Made by a program: the position numbers and the translations under genes. From Protopterus annectens (lineage: Eukaryota; Chordata; Ceratodontiformes; Protopteridae): a DNA stretch of 64,000 bases. Below are positions 43,903 to 54,935 of this stretch, in pieces (the first letter of the stretch is position 1; each line of letters starts with the position of its first letter). The DNA is taken from positions 692,890,324-692,954,323 of the forward strand of contig NC_056750.1 of the NCBI RefSeq assembly GCF_019279795.1. The letters run 5' to 3'. A model generated the notes under the pieces. It saw only the letters and a list, made by a program, of their open reading frames with translations, searched no databases and was not told where the DNA came from.

Positions 43903-45939
43903 TCATAAATATTCATTTAGTCCCGGATTAAATAAAGCTCCAAGTTTAGTAATCCATTTTTTCTCCCTAGCATTTAATTTATTATGCCAACCAGATTTAT
44001 AGGTACGATCACCAATGAGTTTGTCTATAATAATAAAATGGAATTGAGCAGTTGGATGTGTAATGGTATGTTTATATAATGCATTGGTGGTACTTTGACA
44101 TTTAATATCGCTAAGATGTTCAGACATACGCAAGCTAAAAGGTCTTGAAGTCTGACCTATATAGAATGCATGGCAATTGCAACTAGCCATATAGATTACC
44201 CAATCAGTGTTACAGTTGGCAAAAAAGCGAATGTCAAAAACTGTACTGCTATTTCTACTTGTAAATTCCTTGGACTTGAACAGGTGTTTGCAATTGACAC
44301 AATGTCCACAGGGAAAACATCCAATCAATCTATCGCCCAAAATAGTAGTTTGATACAACCCAGGTAATCTGGATTCAGAATGATGTTTATAGTGATTAAA
44401 ATAACCAGCTAGATTTTTTCCTTTGCGAAAGGAAAAAGAACATGTATTGGGAATGAATGGCTGAATCTTGTTATCAGCTTTAAGTATATTCCAATTATCT
44501 TTGATGATATTCATAAATTTATTGGTATTTCTGCCAAAAGTAGTAGTAAACCTTAGTGTATTAGATGATGCACATTTATTTTTATTTTTATAAATCAATA
44601 AATTATCTCTGTGCAGACCCATGGCATGATTCTGTGCCATAGTGACATATCCTGAGCTATAACCCCTATTCATAAATCTATTGTGTAGATCACGAGCATG
44701 ATGTTTAAAAGTAACATTGTCTGAGCAATTCCGTCTAATTCTTAAAAATTGTGATTTTGGAATGTTTTTGGCTATATGTTTTGGATGAAAGCTGGAGGCA
44801 TGGAGTAGAGTGTTGTATTGTGGGAATTTACAATACACTTCAGTTTTAAGGGTATCATCCTCATTTTTAGTGACCAAAACATCAAGAAACGTAATGGATT
44901 TTTGGTCATAAGTGATAGTAAACTGAATTCCCCATTTGTTGTCATTTAGATACTCCAAAAATTCTTTGAGATATCCAATATCTGATCTCCATACCATCCA
45001 GCAGTCATCCAAATATCTCCGCCAGATGTCAATATCAGGCAGAAACAGATTATGAGTATCATCATAAATCATGCTTTCCTCGATATAAGCCATAAACAGA
45101 TCAGCATATATGGGGGCAAAGGAGGCCCCCATTGCTGTACCCTTGATCTGTAAATAACATTCCTGATCATAGAAGAAGACGTTTTTAGTTAATACATGCT
45201 CAGTTAGATTTATGAGAAATGTATTGAAACCAGGTGGATACAGGTTAGATTTGTAAAGCCAATACTCAATGGCATCAAGACTGGCCCAATGTGGGATGTT
45301 AGTGTATAATGAGCTAACATCCAACGTACATAGCCACCAATTCTGTTCTAATTGCATATCATTAGCTATGCTCAAAAATTGTGTCGTGTCCTGTATTCTA
45401 GATCTAACCCAAGGTAAAAGTGGTTTTAAATATTCGGTCAAAAATTCTGAGAGTGGCTCAGTAAGTGATCCTATGCCTGACACTATAGGTCTGCCTGGTG
45501 GATGTAGAGAATCTTTATGAATCTTAGGCAGAAAGTAAATAAATTGTCTGGCAGGGTCAGTGATGGTTAGGTGTTTTAGTGTTTTGTCAGTAATGATCCC
45601 ATTATCAACCGCAGAATGTAAGAAATCTAGAATTTGTTGAGAAAATACTGGTGTGGGATCAAAAGGCATTTTATTATAATAACGGGCATCACCCAATTGT
45701 CGGTGCGCCTCAATGTCATAATAACTCCAATCCATAACCACCACTGCCCCACCTTTATCAGCATGAAGAATTACCAATTCCTTGTTTCTAACCAGTTCAT
45801 CTAAGCTGGATATATCACTTTCAGTCATATTATTGGGCATAGGTTGTACAGAATTATGTTGAAAATGTAAATCACTGAGCACATTGCGTAGAAAAAGACC
45901 AACAGTGGGGTGCATAGGAGGTGTGAATGATGAGGCATG
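43903..45939 (-). CDS. PLE-A reverse transcriptase / GIY-YIG endonuclease
   Basis: An uninterrupted frame encodes RT and nuclease (first Met at 45915, 670 residues). It shows 'LHADKGGAVVVMDWSYYD' (residues about 50-67), 'FLPKIHKDSLHPPGRPIVSG', motif A 'CTLDVSSLYTNIPH' (about 194-207), motif B 'GTAMGASFAPIYAD' (about 257-270), motif C 'RRYLDDCWMVW' (about 297-307) and 'ITFLDVLVTK'. The knuckle 'CFPCGHCVNCKHL' follows (about 530-545), then GIY-YIG 'VIYMASCNCHAFYIGQTSRP' (about 572-592) and 'ALYKHTITHP'. Catalytic Asp residues and the GIY-YIG Tyr residues are present (IYM and YIG forms). The true start is upstream, behind a TAG at 45940-45942. Confidence 0.88.
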   Translation of the reverse strand, partial: HASSFTPPMHPTVGLFLRNVLSDLHFQHNSVQPMPNNMTESDISSLDELVRNKELVILHADKGGAVVVMDWSYYDIEAHRQLGDARYYNKMPFDPTPVFSQQILDFLHSAVDNGIITDKTLKHLTITDPARQFIYFLPKIHKDSLHPPGRPIVSGIGSLTEPLSEFLTEYLKPLLPWVRSRIQDTTQFLSIANDMQLEQNWWLCTLDVSSLYTNIPHWASLDAIEYWLYKSNLYPPGFNTFLINLTEHVLTKNVFFYDQECYLQIKGTAMGASFAPIYADLFMAYIEESMIYDDTHNLFLPDIDIWRRYLDDCWMVWRSDIGYLKEFLEYLNDNKWGIQFTITYDQKSITFLDVLVTKNEDDTLKTEVYCKFPQYNTLLHASSFHPKHIAKNIPKSQFLRIRRNCSDNVTFKHHARDLHNRFMNRGYSSGYVTMAQNHAMGLHRDNLLIYKNKNKCASSNTLRFTTTFGRNTNKFMNIIKDNWNILKADNKIQPFIPNTCSFSFRKGKNLAGYFNHYKHHSESRLPGLYQTTILGDRLIGCFPCGHCVNCKHLFKSKEFTSRNSSTVFDIRFFANCNTDWVIYMASCNCHAFYIGQTSRPFSLRMSEHLSDIKCQSTTNALYKHTITHPTAQFHFIIIDKLIGDRTYKSGWHNKLNAREKKWITKLGALFNPGLNEYL

Positions 45940-45942
45940 CTA

Positions 45943-46480
45943 TCTGAATGCCTGCGTGTATTGTTGTTCTTCTTCCCCTTTGTCCTGAAAAAACAATTTA
46001 AGGTTGATGAGTCTGCAAAAAGAAAATAAATCTTGTGCAAAATTATCTTCAGGAACAAAAAAAACGGGGATAAAAGATAATCCTTTATTTAATAATGATA
46101 TTTGTTCAGGTGTTAATACAACATTAGAGATATTACAAACATTGTTTACTTGTTGGTTAGTACTTCCATCAAAGTCTGAAGACTTGTAACCCTTTTTATG
46201 TTTCCTGCCCCCCCTGTTTGCCCTAAAGGGATAGTATGATTACTACGTTTGGGCATAGGGGACCCCATGGTGTGCTGTGTATCAGTATCAGTTCCTGATG
46301 AGGTGTCATGATCAGTCGAATCTATAGTATTACCACGTCCTTTTAAAATCGAACGTGGACGTTTCCTTTTGGAACTAGGTGTGTTAGTATTCTCTGCATT
46401 TTGAAATCTGACATGTCTAACATGTTTAAATGGTTGTCCTTTCTGATAATCAGACAAATCCCGTACTGTTTTGCATTTAA
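45943..46480 (-). pseudogene. PLE-A N-terminal region, one frameshift and one stop
   Basis: The frame 46457-46146 starts 'MSDYQKGQPFKHVRHVRFQN' and is rich in Lys, Arg, Ser and Thr ('SSKRKRPRSILKGRG'), as expected of a nucleic-acid-binding leader. After a shift near 46150-46190 another frame reads 'VVLTPEQISLLNKGLSFIPV', the conserved PLE pre-RT block. It continues to 'KGEEEQQYTQAFR' and a TAG at 45942-45940, then directly into the RT frame. Without these two lesions the protein would be about 850 residues, a normal PLE length. Confidence 0.75.
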
Positions 46481-46555
46481 TGTGGTCATAGCAGTTTAAT
46501 AAACTACTGGTACACGGCTCACTTGTTGCTGGCTTATCTTTTGTACTTGGTTCTT
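46478..46555. repeat. PLE-A inverted terminal repeat, 5' side
   Basis: Reverse complement of 43635-43717. About 46 bp beyond it, up to 46601, are present only on this side ('cgtgcaacttcccgcgtgca' region). Confidence 0.85.
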
Positions 46556-46869
46556 CTTTTTGCCGTGCAACTTCCCGCGTGCAGGGGGACTTGTTTTAGG
46601 ATACTCCAATAGTTTTCCATTGTCTATCCCTCTGGTTTGGTTCAACTTGCTCTAAAACTCAAAATAAAAATCTCCTATTAAGGCAGTCATTCAAATGCTT
46701 ATAAAGTGCAGATGCTAATTTTGAGTAACGAGGACAGAATTAATGGCTAAAATGAAGCAACTGAATTTTACAAAAGTTCAGATGTAAATTTCATAGAACA
46801 ATTGGGTTCAGAAGACAGCTAGAACCTGAATTATTAAAACAAACAAACCTCAAAAGCTGTGCCTATAGG

Positions 46870-48731
46870 GGATATTATGAAACACACAAAGCCAAGTACC
46901 ATGAAGTTCACAAAAATATTGACAAACAATGCGACATAATTATTAAAAGAAAGTACAACAAGTTGAATAGAGATATTAGGGAATATAGGGAGGGCAGACA
47001 GTATCCCAACCTGCCCCACACCAGGGGAATGTATTTCCAGGATTTCCAGTCTGATAGGGGATTGGTATCCAGGGAAGAAACAACACCATCTACAACAGTT
47101 GTGGGGGAAGATAATGGTCCTATAGACACGGGAGAGCAAATTGATGAAAATTTTTCACCAAGAAGATCCGAACGTATTCGGAATCAGCAAGGGGGACAAA
47201 CATACCCTGTATATCCGATTTTTTCCCAAGGGAGGGACAATCGGGTTCAGGGGAGAGGGAGGGGCAGAAATCAGGCATGGCAATAGGAAAAGGTATTTCT
47301 GTTACCAATGTAGGTGTATATCAGGTATACAGCAAACAAGGATATCATATTTACAATTACAGTGAAGTACCAGTAACTGAGGTTTGTTTTGATTTATTTA
47401 CTAAAGGTTTTAAATTTGTACCAGCTAGAGGTAGCCAGTTAGTAAATAGTATTCTTGATCTCAAAATGTTTATTCGGAAGCTAAACCTTCAACATTTGTT
47501 TGGTCATGGGCCAGTGGCTCCCAGTCTGTTTTTAAAGAAATCTAGCACATTCAACCCACCACTACATCCCCAGCTCAGTAACTTAGAGAACAGAATCGAA
47601 AAAGAAATACGTAAGGAATTAACCCATGCACATTTTGATTACAACTTAAGTGCAGAGGAAACCAATGTATTGTATGATCTAGCACATAATCACTCTATCA
47701 GGGTGATGCAACCCGACAAGGGAGGGGGCACTGTCTTTATGAGTCAGATCTTGTATGAAAGTAAAATGGGGGAAGTCCTGTATGATACTGACAAATATAC
47801 TTCAACCTCCATTCATGAAATACACCTGTCTTATAAAAAAATAGATCTGACCATAAAGGACATGTTAGACCAGGAGATTATTGAATTTGATATTTTTTCA
47901 TTTTTAGAAAATAATCATCCCAAAGTGCCCACCATTTTTGGTGTGCCTAAAATCCACAAATGTGTGGAGGATCCACCGCTCTGGCCAATTGTGGCTGCAC
48001 AGGGTTCCAAGATCCATCCCATTTCAAAATTCCTGGATTGGAAGCTTAAGCAGGTTTGGGGGAAGGAATCCCACCTTCTTAAAGATTCCTGAGAATTTTT
48101 GCGGAGAGTTACCAATGACCTGTGTACGCCAAATCTCACGTTCTTAACCATAGACGTGGTTGATTTATTTTCAGTAATTCCCACGGACATAGGATTGGAA
48201 TGGTTAGAGGAGGCATTGTGGGAGTGTGCCGGGATTACCCACAATGATGTGAGTATGATTATTGGGCTGTTGGAGTTGGTACTAAAAAACAACTATATTT
48301 TCTATGGGGGTGAATATTTTCAACAGATTACTGGGATATCCATGGGGGCCAATTGTGCACCAACTTATGCAGATATCATAATGGCCGTTTGGGAGAAGAA
48401 ATGTATTCATAAAAGTGGTTACGAAAAGAATTGGATTCATTATTCCAGGTTTTTGGATGATATCTGTATTTTTTGGGTGGGCCCAGTTGAGACCATTGAT
48501 GAGTTTATTATGTATATCAAGGGTACCACTACTTTCCTAAAGTTTACTTATGAGACATCTGTGGAATTTGTTAACTATTTGGATGTTACGTTAACCAAAG
48601 ATACATCAGGGTTTACTTCCACAGTTTATAGGAAGCCGACTTTTTCAGTTATCTACATTTTTCTAGTTCACACCCAGGGTTCCAAAAGAGAGGGATTGTC
48701 AAGGGACAGTTTGTCAGGGCCTCACGCATGA
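46870..48731 (+). pseudogene. PLE-B N-terminus and reverse transcriptase, broken
   Basis: The first frame (open from about 46870 to 47286) is basic and Arg/Gln/Gly-rich ('NRDIREYREGRQYPNLP', 'RRSERIRNQQGG'). A shift leads to 47277-48092 with 'NYSEVPVTEVCFDLFTKGFK' (pre-RT), 'RVMQPDKGGGTVFMS' and 'GVPKIHKCVEDPPLWPIVAA'. A TGA at 48090-48092 interrupts. The same frame resumes with motif A 'LTIDVVDLFSVIP', motif B 'GISMGANCAPTYADI' and motif C 'SRFLDDICIFW' (48451-48477), then 'FVNYLDVTLTK'. The Asp residues are kept. It shifts again after about 48650. Confidence 0.83.
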
Positions 48732-48808
48732 CATCCCAGGACCTGCAATTTTATACTGAGTGTGACAAGTTGTTTAAAATGTTCTTGTAGAGGGGGTACC
48801 CTGCTTAT

Positions 48809-49591
48809 TTGATAAATTCTGTGAAGGAAGAAGTTATGAAAGGGAGATCTACTAGATTTATGCCCATTTTGGGGCAAGGTCATTTACAAACCGGGCAGGG
48901 TAATAACAAACTGGACTTCCACAGTAATCAGTTATTGTTTATTACTGAATACAGTGGCAACATTGGTAACATAAGTAGGATTGTAAACAGGGAATTTAAA
49001 TCTTTCCAGCAATTAACAGACCTTAGTGGAATTAAGAATATCACTTTTAAAACTGTATACAAAAAAGGTTTTAACATCAAGAGAATTCTGGAGCAGGACA
49101 CTAAATTATTTCAGCAAGAAAATTCCCGTAGAGGGACTTACAAGTGTGGACGGTGTTCTCAGTGCAAACACATTTCTAATCAAGAATTTGTATATTTGGA
49201 AAGTAGAAGTAGGAAGATCATTTCCAAAAAATTTTACAACTGTCTTTCCTACGGGGTTGTCTACTTGGCAGTGTGCCAGTCATGCCAGGCATTTTACGTA
49301 GGGAAGACCAAAAGGCAACTCCGTAGAAGGGTGTACGAGCACCTTTATGATATACAAAAATGTGATACTAACAACGCACTTTATAAGCACCTTACCATAT
49401 GTTCTGGAGGGACCTTTTCTTTTTTTGTCTTGGATTCTGTTTCCAAAGAAGCCAGGGGTGGACCCTGGGAGGTATTATTATCCCATAAGGAAACATACTG
49501 GCAAATCTTTTTAGAATCTAACAGATTTCCTGGGCTTAATGATACTGTATCCATTATTCCATATTTAAAGCTCAAATCCGACAGGATTTGA
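48809..49591 (+). CDS. PLE-B GIY-YIG endonuclease part
   Basis: An open frame of 260 codons in a different frame from the RT, which fuses to it in intact relatives. 'GTYKCGRCSQCKHISNQEF' (about residues 110-128) is the Cys/His knuckle. 'GVVYLAVCQSCQAFYVGKTK' (about 149-168) is the GIY-YIG core, followed by 'RRVYEHLYDIQKCDTNNALY' with the usual Arg and His, and 'PGLNDTVSIIP' near the C-terminus. Only the Met start is arbitrary. The domain itself looks complete. It would cut the insertion site. Confidence 0.82.
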   Translation: MINSVKEEVMKGRSTRFMPILGQGHLQTGQGNNKLDFHSNQLLFITEYSGNIGNISRIVNREFKSFQQLTDLSGIKNITFKTVYKKGFNIKRILEQDTKLFQQENSRRGTYKCGRCSQCKHISNQEFVYLESRSRKIISKKFYNCLSYGVVYLAVCQSCQAFYVGKTKRQLRRRVYEHLYDIQKCDTNNALYKHLTICSGGTFSFFVLDSVSKEARGGPWEVLLSHKETYWQIFLESNRFPGLNDTVSIIPYLKLKSDRI

Positions 49592-49854
49592 AATATTAAT
49601 TTGAAATACATCAGGAGAGTTTCTGGTATACAAAAGAATGTATTTTGCAAACTTTAGATATATGAATATATATACAACACTATTGCTTTTATTGGTTTTA
49701 ACATGCTTGGGTTTTAATATTTGTTTTATTTTTTAGTACATATGAAAATGTAAAGGATTTTATGATATTCATTGTGTGGCTTTAAAAGTGATTAATTAAC
49801 CTAGCAGTGAGTCAAGTATGCAATTGTTTCAGTATTTAAACCTGTGTGATTTAC

Positions 49855-49910
49855 CAAGTGTTTGTCTGATGAAGTCATACGCTTGACGAAAACGTGTGTA
49901 TAACTTTGTG
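49855..49910 (+). ncRNA. Hammerhead-like motif of PLE-B
   Basis: CTGATGA (49866-49872), an extra A, stem II GTCA (49874-49877) and TGAC (49884-49887) around TACGCT, then GAAA (49888-49891) and ACGT (49892-49895). Stem III palindrome and stem I are imperfect, so activity is doubtful. Its position downstream of the ORF matches the other PLE motifs. Confidence 0.55.
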
Positions 49911-50099
49911 GCGTTAAAGAAAATAAACTGTTGTTTGGCGGATTTTGAGCATTGGAGCCTTATTGTGAGCTGTTGCGAGTGGTTTTGTATCACAATTCTC
50001 TTCAGGTGGAGTTTGTCTACCGGACTGTCGTGTTTGCTTTGTTGGTTTGGTACTGGATTCATTGTGTTTGGAGGTTTGATATTATGAAATTCTTAGCTC

Positions 50100-52738
50100 T
50101 TCCATGAAACTCTTAAGTGCTGTAAGCCTTTTTTTAATTTAGATCCAGACGCATGGACTGTTACTAAAGGTGTAGTTGTATATCTCATATCCAAGCTTTT
50201 GCACTTAAGTGCAAATACATTTATTTGAGATGCATAACTAGCCAAATTCGAGGAAATCAGGCGAAGAGAAGCTCTGGCTCATGACAGCTTTTGCCCCCTC
50301 CCCCATAGGTGTATCCCAAGGGAACAGAGACACCAGCCAGGGGGGTGCAATAAATGTTGGTTTTTAAAATAGCAGCTGTCGAAGTGACATACTGAGGCTA
50401 AACTGCAAATCCATTTTAAGAGCTAACAGCAGTCACTTTTAGCCGCAAATAACCAAACTGAAAAACTATTATGGTACAACTAGAATTTTTCAATGATCTG
50501 TGCATTACCATTAAATCTACAAGCAAACTAAACAATTTAGCCACATTTCAGCCTTCAGAAACTCTGGTGCCAGTGTGTGATGGGTGTTAACTGCAGATAA
50601 ATATGGATATGACAGAAATCAGGGTTTAGCTGAAAAAAAAAAGGAAATTCCAAGCAGTCAGAACAAAATAAGTAGAAGTTATGAAGAAACTAGATTTTAT
50701 AAACACTGGCACTAAAATTTATAGAAAAGTGCCTCACAACTGCGCATTGCTAATTAACAAGAATGCCATAGCTGCTCAGATGTTCACCAGGGCCCGCACA
50801 GTACAGGTAATCGGAGAGAAGGACTGCACAACAGAAGATCAAGTAGGTTGGGATGGTGCTAAGCAATGTCCCTGGGAGGGACAGAGGAAAAAGTTAAAAT
50901 AGCAAAAAACTATAGACACAGACTTGGAGTATTGATACACAAAGTGGAGAACATGGTAGCTGGAGAGGGTTAAACATCAAACAAGGCATGAGGAACAGCA
51001 TGTAAGGCAGTGGAACACCTGGATGAAGGATATGGCAGAATACACTTATCAGTGGATGGGCAATTGTAATTTTACTTCTGGTCTGCCACCTATATCCCTT
51101 TTAGAAAGAGTAAGGTCCCATACCCAAGCTATACCCCCAAATAAAATTAGTGGTATGAAAACCTTAAAAATACATTTGGAAAGCATGGATAGGCTAGCAA
51201 TTACCTGTGAACCTATAACGTCTCCAGTAATGTCACTATCTCCCTAACCCCTACTTGTAATTCTTGAAGCAGGTTATGATGGCACCACTGCAAGTCAGTG
51301 TCCTGATACCTGCACTGTTCTTCAGAATGGATGATGTCTTTGACATTATTCCTTTTCCTGACAAAAATCATGCTGCACATATTCTTTCTACAGTAGCCAA
51401 ATTAATACCTTATCAAGTGATTCTCCAAGGCCACACGAGTCTAGAAAAACAATATTCAACACTCCCAAAGATACCAGACAGGAGCTCTTCTGTTCCTGGC
51501 ACCTAGGAAAGCCATGTACCTTACACAATTTCACTCAAGGAGCAAACTGGTAGTGCTGTTTGCACAGACACATTCTCAGACCACATAATGTGCATCATAA
51601 TGTATCAATGCTTTTAAATGGACATATTCAGCTGTGTGTGTGTGGGGGGGGAGGGGTACCAGTAGACATACCACACAGGACACAACAGCTCCTGTACATA
51701 ATGGAATGTAGCAATGTGCGAGATGGAACAGGATGTGTAGAGCAGTAGAGATGGTGAATACATTGATACATGAAGGGGTATCATAATAACATACTCTGTT
51801 CTGCAATGTGCACAGGAAAGTGAGGAATGGTCCTAACACTGCAGAAAACAGCTAACTGGTCACAATGCTAGAGGAGCACAAATAAATACAGGACATCCAT
51901 AGAAGGCCAAACACAGGCACAAACTCTTAAGTTGTGTATCCCATGGGTGTACAGGTCTTTCCATTAGCCCACAACAGTGGTCTTGGATGGAAAAGTTTAA
52001 CAAGCAATTTTCAGTGCTACTGCAGGCTCTTACACATATAGCATGTTCATTCTGGGAAAAGGTAACACAGAAAACTTTTAATGGAGCTAATTCTGGTTGT
52101 GAGTGGTGATGGACATCAGTGGGTGTTGGTGGCTAAAACAGGACTCCACAACTGGTGCAGTAAAGGATAGCCAGTGTGATATTGCACTCCAAAAATAGCA
52201 GATGGAATATTGCCAAGTACATACCCACCACAGAAAGTGGACCACCAACAAAGTAACTCACAAAGGTAGAGTTCCTGCTGTCCCTGTCTGGAGACAGGAA
52301 TTGGAAACTCAAATCTGGTGATGGCTTGAATGTGGGATCTGAGCTAGAAATGATCACACAGGTATCCATAAAAAATGGACAAGTTTAGTATAGCCATTAC
52401 ATGCCCATATTGAACAGTGCACTGATTGTGTGACAGTTTATTCAGCAAGAGGATTGTTCATATCTGTGCTCACAGTACATCCAGGCTGCAACATCCTGCA
52501 TGATAAGATAAATATGTGCCGATGTGATAGCCACAAATTGCCGTCTACCTCTACACTTGTCATTGGGGGTTTAGGCATACATGATTGATTGCTGTCACAG
52601 GTATCTTGTCTTTATACTTTTACAAATTCTGCTATTGGAGATACCAGCATAATGGGGCAGCACGTCTATCAACCGAACACCTGTATATGACAATGATAGC
52701 AATATGCAAATTGTACTTCCTGATTTATGCAGTATCAA
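50100..52738. other. Unassigned region
   Basis: Scattered short frames (50681-50902, 51023-51247, 51264-51506) without homology I recognise, and a GT/G-rich tract at about 51633-51656. No repeat of the other families, no RNA gene and no splice-supported exon could be named. Confidence 0.4.
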
Positions 52739-53000
52739 AGCCACGGTGGTACAGTGGTAGTGTTGTTGCCTCACATCTAAAGGTTCTCCTGTTCGATTCC
52801 CAGCTGGAGTGCCTTCTATGTGGAGTCTGCATGTCCTCCCCGCAGTAGAGTGGCCTCCAAAAAACATGCGCGAATGGGAGTGCCTTCGCTGAAGGTTGGG
52901 TATCAGGCTAGCAACTCGGCACTAAAAATCTACTGCCAATCATTAGCCGACCAAAGTTCCACTGTGGCGACCCCTAACCAGGAAAAGCCGAAAAGGCAAA
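52739..53000 (+). mobile_element. tRNA-derived SINE, complete copy
   Basis: The head 'ccacggtggtacagtggtag' has an A-box-like stretch, and 'ctcctgttcgattcccagct' holds the B-box-like part. The body includes 'gtggagtctgcatgtcctcc', 'aaggttgggtatcaggctag' and 'actgccaatcattagccgac'. The tail is 'ccactgtggcgacccctaac' then 'aggaaaagccgaaaag'. It is the reference for the two copies near 39-40 kb. No clear target duplication. Confidence 0.8.
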
Positions 53001-54639
53001 CTGTCAACAGCTGTAAAATGGGAGGTCCCACATGCATCGTCCACATGTAAAGCCCTTATGGAAGGACATGCTGAACTTAAAGCTGCACCCCCATTAGGCA
53101 GGTTTCCTGTAACTTTATCACTCAGACTGCACAGGAATCTGAATTCCACTTGCCCACTTTGAGCAACACTGCATCTGATGTGCATGTACATTCCATACAG
53201 GAGAGACATAGTGGTTTGTGACATAGCTATGACTCATGGAATGTCCCTGAACTGGGGTACAACACTTGGCATTAATCAGCAGATTTTCAGGTCAGTGATC
53301 CAGGCACACACTGTTACTGCCTACCATCATGGAGATGGTGAGCGTGTTGCAAATATGGGATGTGCTACACCTGTGTGGCTTGTGGGTTGATATGGAACAC
53401 ATTCCCAGTGTCATGCACTACAAGGACAGAGAACAGACTGTGGTATTGAGGACATCAATGGCTAACATTACATCTATTGTTACTTCAATGAGATGCACGG
53501 AAACCATCCTTCATTCTGTGTCTGCAGGTCATGCAGTTCATGTCTACGCTAGGTCCTAGATATAAAGTTGCTGAAAATAGGCTGACCATATTAAGATAAA
53601 AGCATTTCTGAGACAGTATTGCTGTTATCTCTGGCCACACAGACCAACATTCATATTTATGGTCAGCTATTCCTCATGCTTCACAATTAATGCACTCCGC
53701 CAGGCTACACAATATTGTTTCTTTAGTTCTACATCTGCAAAAGCATATTTGTGAAGAGGGAACACTATAGTTACCAGTGGCCATCATCTGGGTCATGGAC
53801 ACCATATAGTTGTTACCAACATGGGACAACTATCAGGGTTAGCACACATACTCTTGTAGTTCTGTGCCTTATCTACCACAAACTAAATCAGACTAAAGGC
53901 TACCATAGACACATTGCTGATGTTCATGACACCACAGCTCTACTCTGCCCCTGAAAGATGTGATTCTTGATTCCCCACAACCTGACACTGCTACACTTGA
54001 CTATTATGTCCACCTGTCATGACCTTGGTCTGTGCAATAGTGTTGTTGTCAGCTGTTAGTCCCTCTACCTGTGCAAGTGATGACTCTGCTCAATTCATTC
54101 TAACTTGTATGGGTAACATGATGTCTGATGTATAGCATAGCCAGTACATGAACTGCTTTGCACACTTTGGGTGTGATACTGCAAGCATAATTTTATTCTC
54201 TGTATTGTGGTCCATACTTGTGGGCTAGGTTCTGTCTGTTTGCTAGGACCCTGGAACACACACATCTCCAAATGACACGCAAGAGTGACACTATTATATA
54301 TGGCCTGCTACCTACTTGTACAGTAACAGTATATACTGGCATCTGTCTCCCTACATGAGGAACTACCACTTGCTAACCCTGTGGTAAGTCACCCTCTATG
54401 AACCATCATTGTGGGCCAGACAGTTTCAACACTAACAGTTGAGGCAGTGACACTTCTGTTGATGTATCTGACACCATCTGGACCAGGTGGGGCTATGATA
54501 ATGTATGGGCAACCAATGACTACCAGGACCTGGGAGAAATGTGCTAGGCTGTTAAACGCCACCACTGTGATGGTTCTGTCATCTTTGGGAACCACATGTA
54601 CTCCTCCACATGCTGCAGCAAAATGTCAAGGAGCTGGAA
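53001..54639. other. Unassigned region
   Basis: Several plus-strand frames of 60-90 codons (53178-53390, 53329-53559, 54411-54692) overlap loosely. None shows a domain I know, and no repeat partner is found in the window. It could be a worn-out DNA transposon. Confidence 0.35.
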
Positions 54640-54935
54640 TTGGAGAAGCATGGCTGCCACGTTCAATATTCCCTCATATGCTCATGGAATAGAAGCATGG
54701 CTGCCACATTCCATATTCCCTCATATGCCCATGAAATAGGAAGCATGGCTGCCGCATTCAGTATTCCCTCATATGCCCATGGAATAGGAGAAACATGGCT
54801 GCAGTGTTCAGTATTCCCTCATATGCCCATGGAATAGGAGAAACATGGCTGCAGTGTTCAGTATTCCCTCATATGCCCATGGAATAGGAGAAACATGGCT
54901 GCAGTGTTCAATATTCCCTCATATGCCCATACGGG
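54640..54935 (+). repeat. Minisatellite, unit 47-50 bp, about 6 units
   Basis: Units contain 'tattccctcatatgcccat' and 'acatggctgcagtgttca'. The last three are almost identical, with an exact 50-bp period (gcagtgttca at 54801, 54851 and 54901). The first two or three are shorter and more diverged. Spacers are not unique, so this is not a CRISPR array. Confidence 0.92.

Larger units (their letters stand above)
43633..46601 (-). mobile_element. PLE-A, near-complete Penelope-like element
   Basis: A full element of about 2969 bp is flanked by 14-bp direct duplications TACTCCAATAGTTT (43619-43632 and 46602-46615). Its two ends are inverted repeats of about 85 bp (about 43635-43717 and 46478-46555). 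One ORF, N-terminal domain, RT, Cys/His knuckle and GIY-YIG, runs on the minus strand. A hammerhead-like motif sits at 43711-43763 in the 3' part. One frameshift and one in-frame stop are the only coding lesions I see, so the copy is young. Confidence 0.88.
46840..50090 (+). mobile_element. PLE-B, Penelope-like element of a second subfamily
   Basis: It runs on the plus strand, divergently from PLE-A and only about 240 bp from it. The coding region spans about 46870-49591 with RT and GIY-YIG. A 3' region with a hammerhead-like motif follows to about 50090. Its protein differs clearly from PLE-A and PLE-1, so three PLE lineages coexist. The 5' end and any target duplication are unclear. Confidence 0.8.

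Noticed and set aside
50681..51506. Short plus-strand frames as a small gene
   Set aside because: No recognisable family, different frames, and no repeat partner; too weak to call.
53178..53559. Overlapping frames as a host exon
   Set aside because: No domain, no splice signals I could trust, and the frames are of a length expected by chance.
54640..54935. Possible CRISPR-like array
   Set aside because: Units are contiguous 47-50-bp tandem repeats without unique spacers, in a eukaryotic repeat-rich setting.
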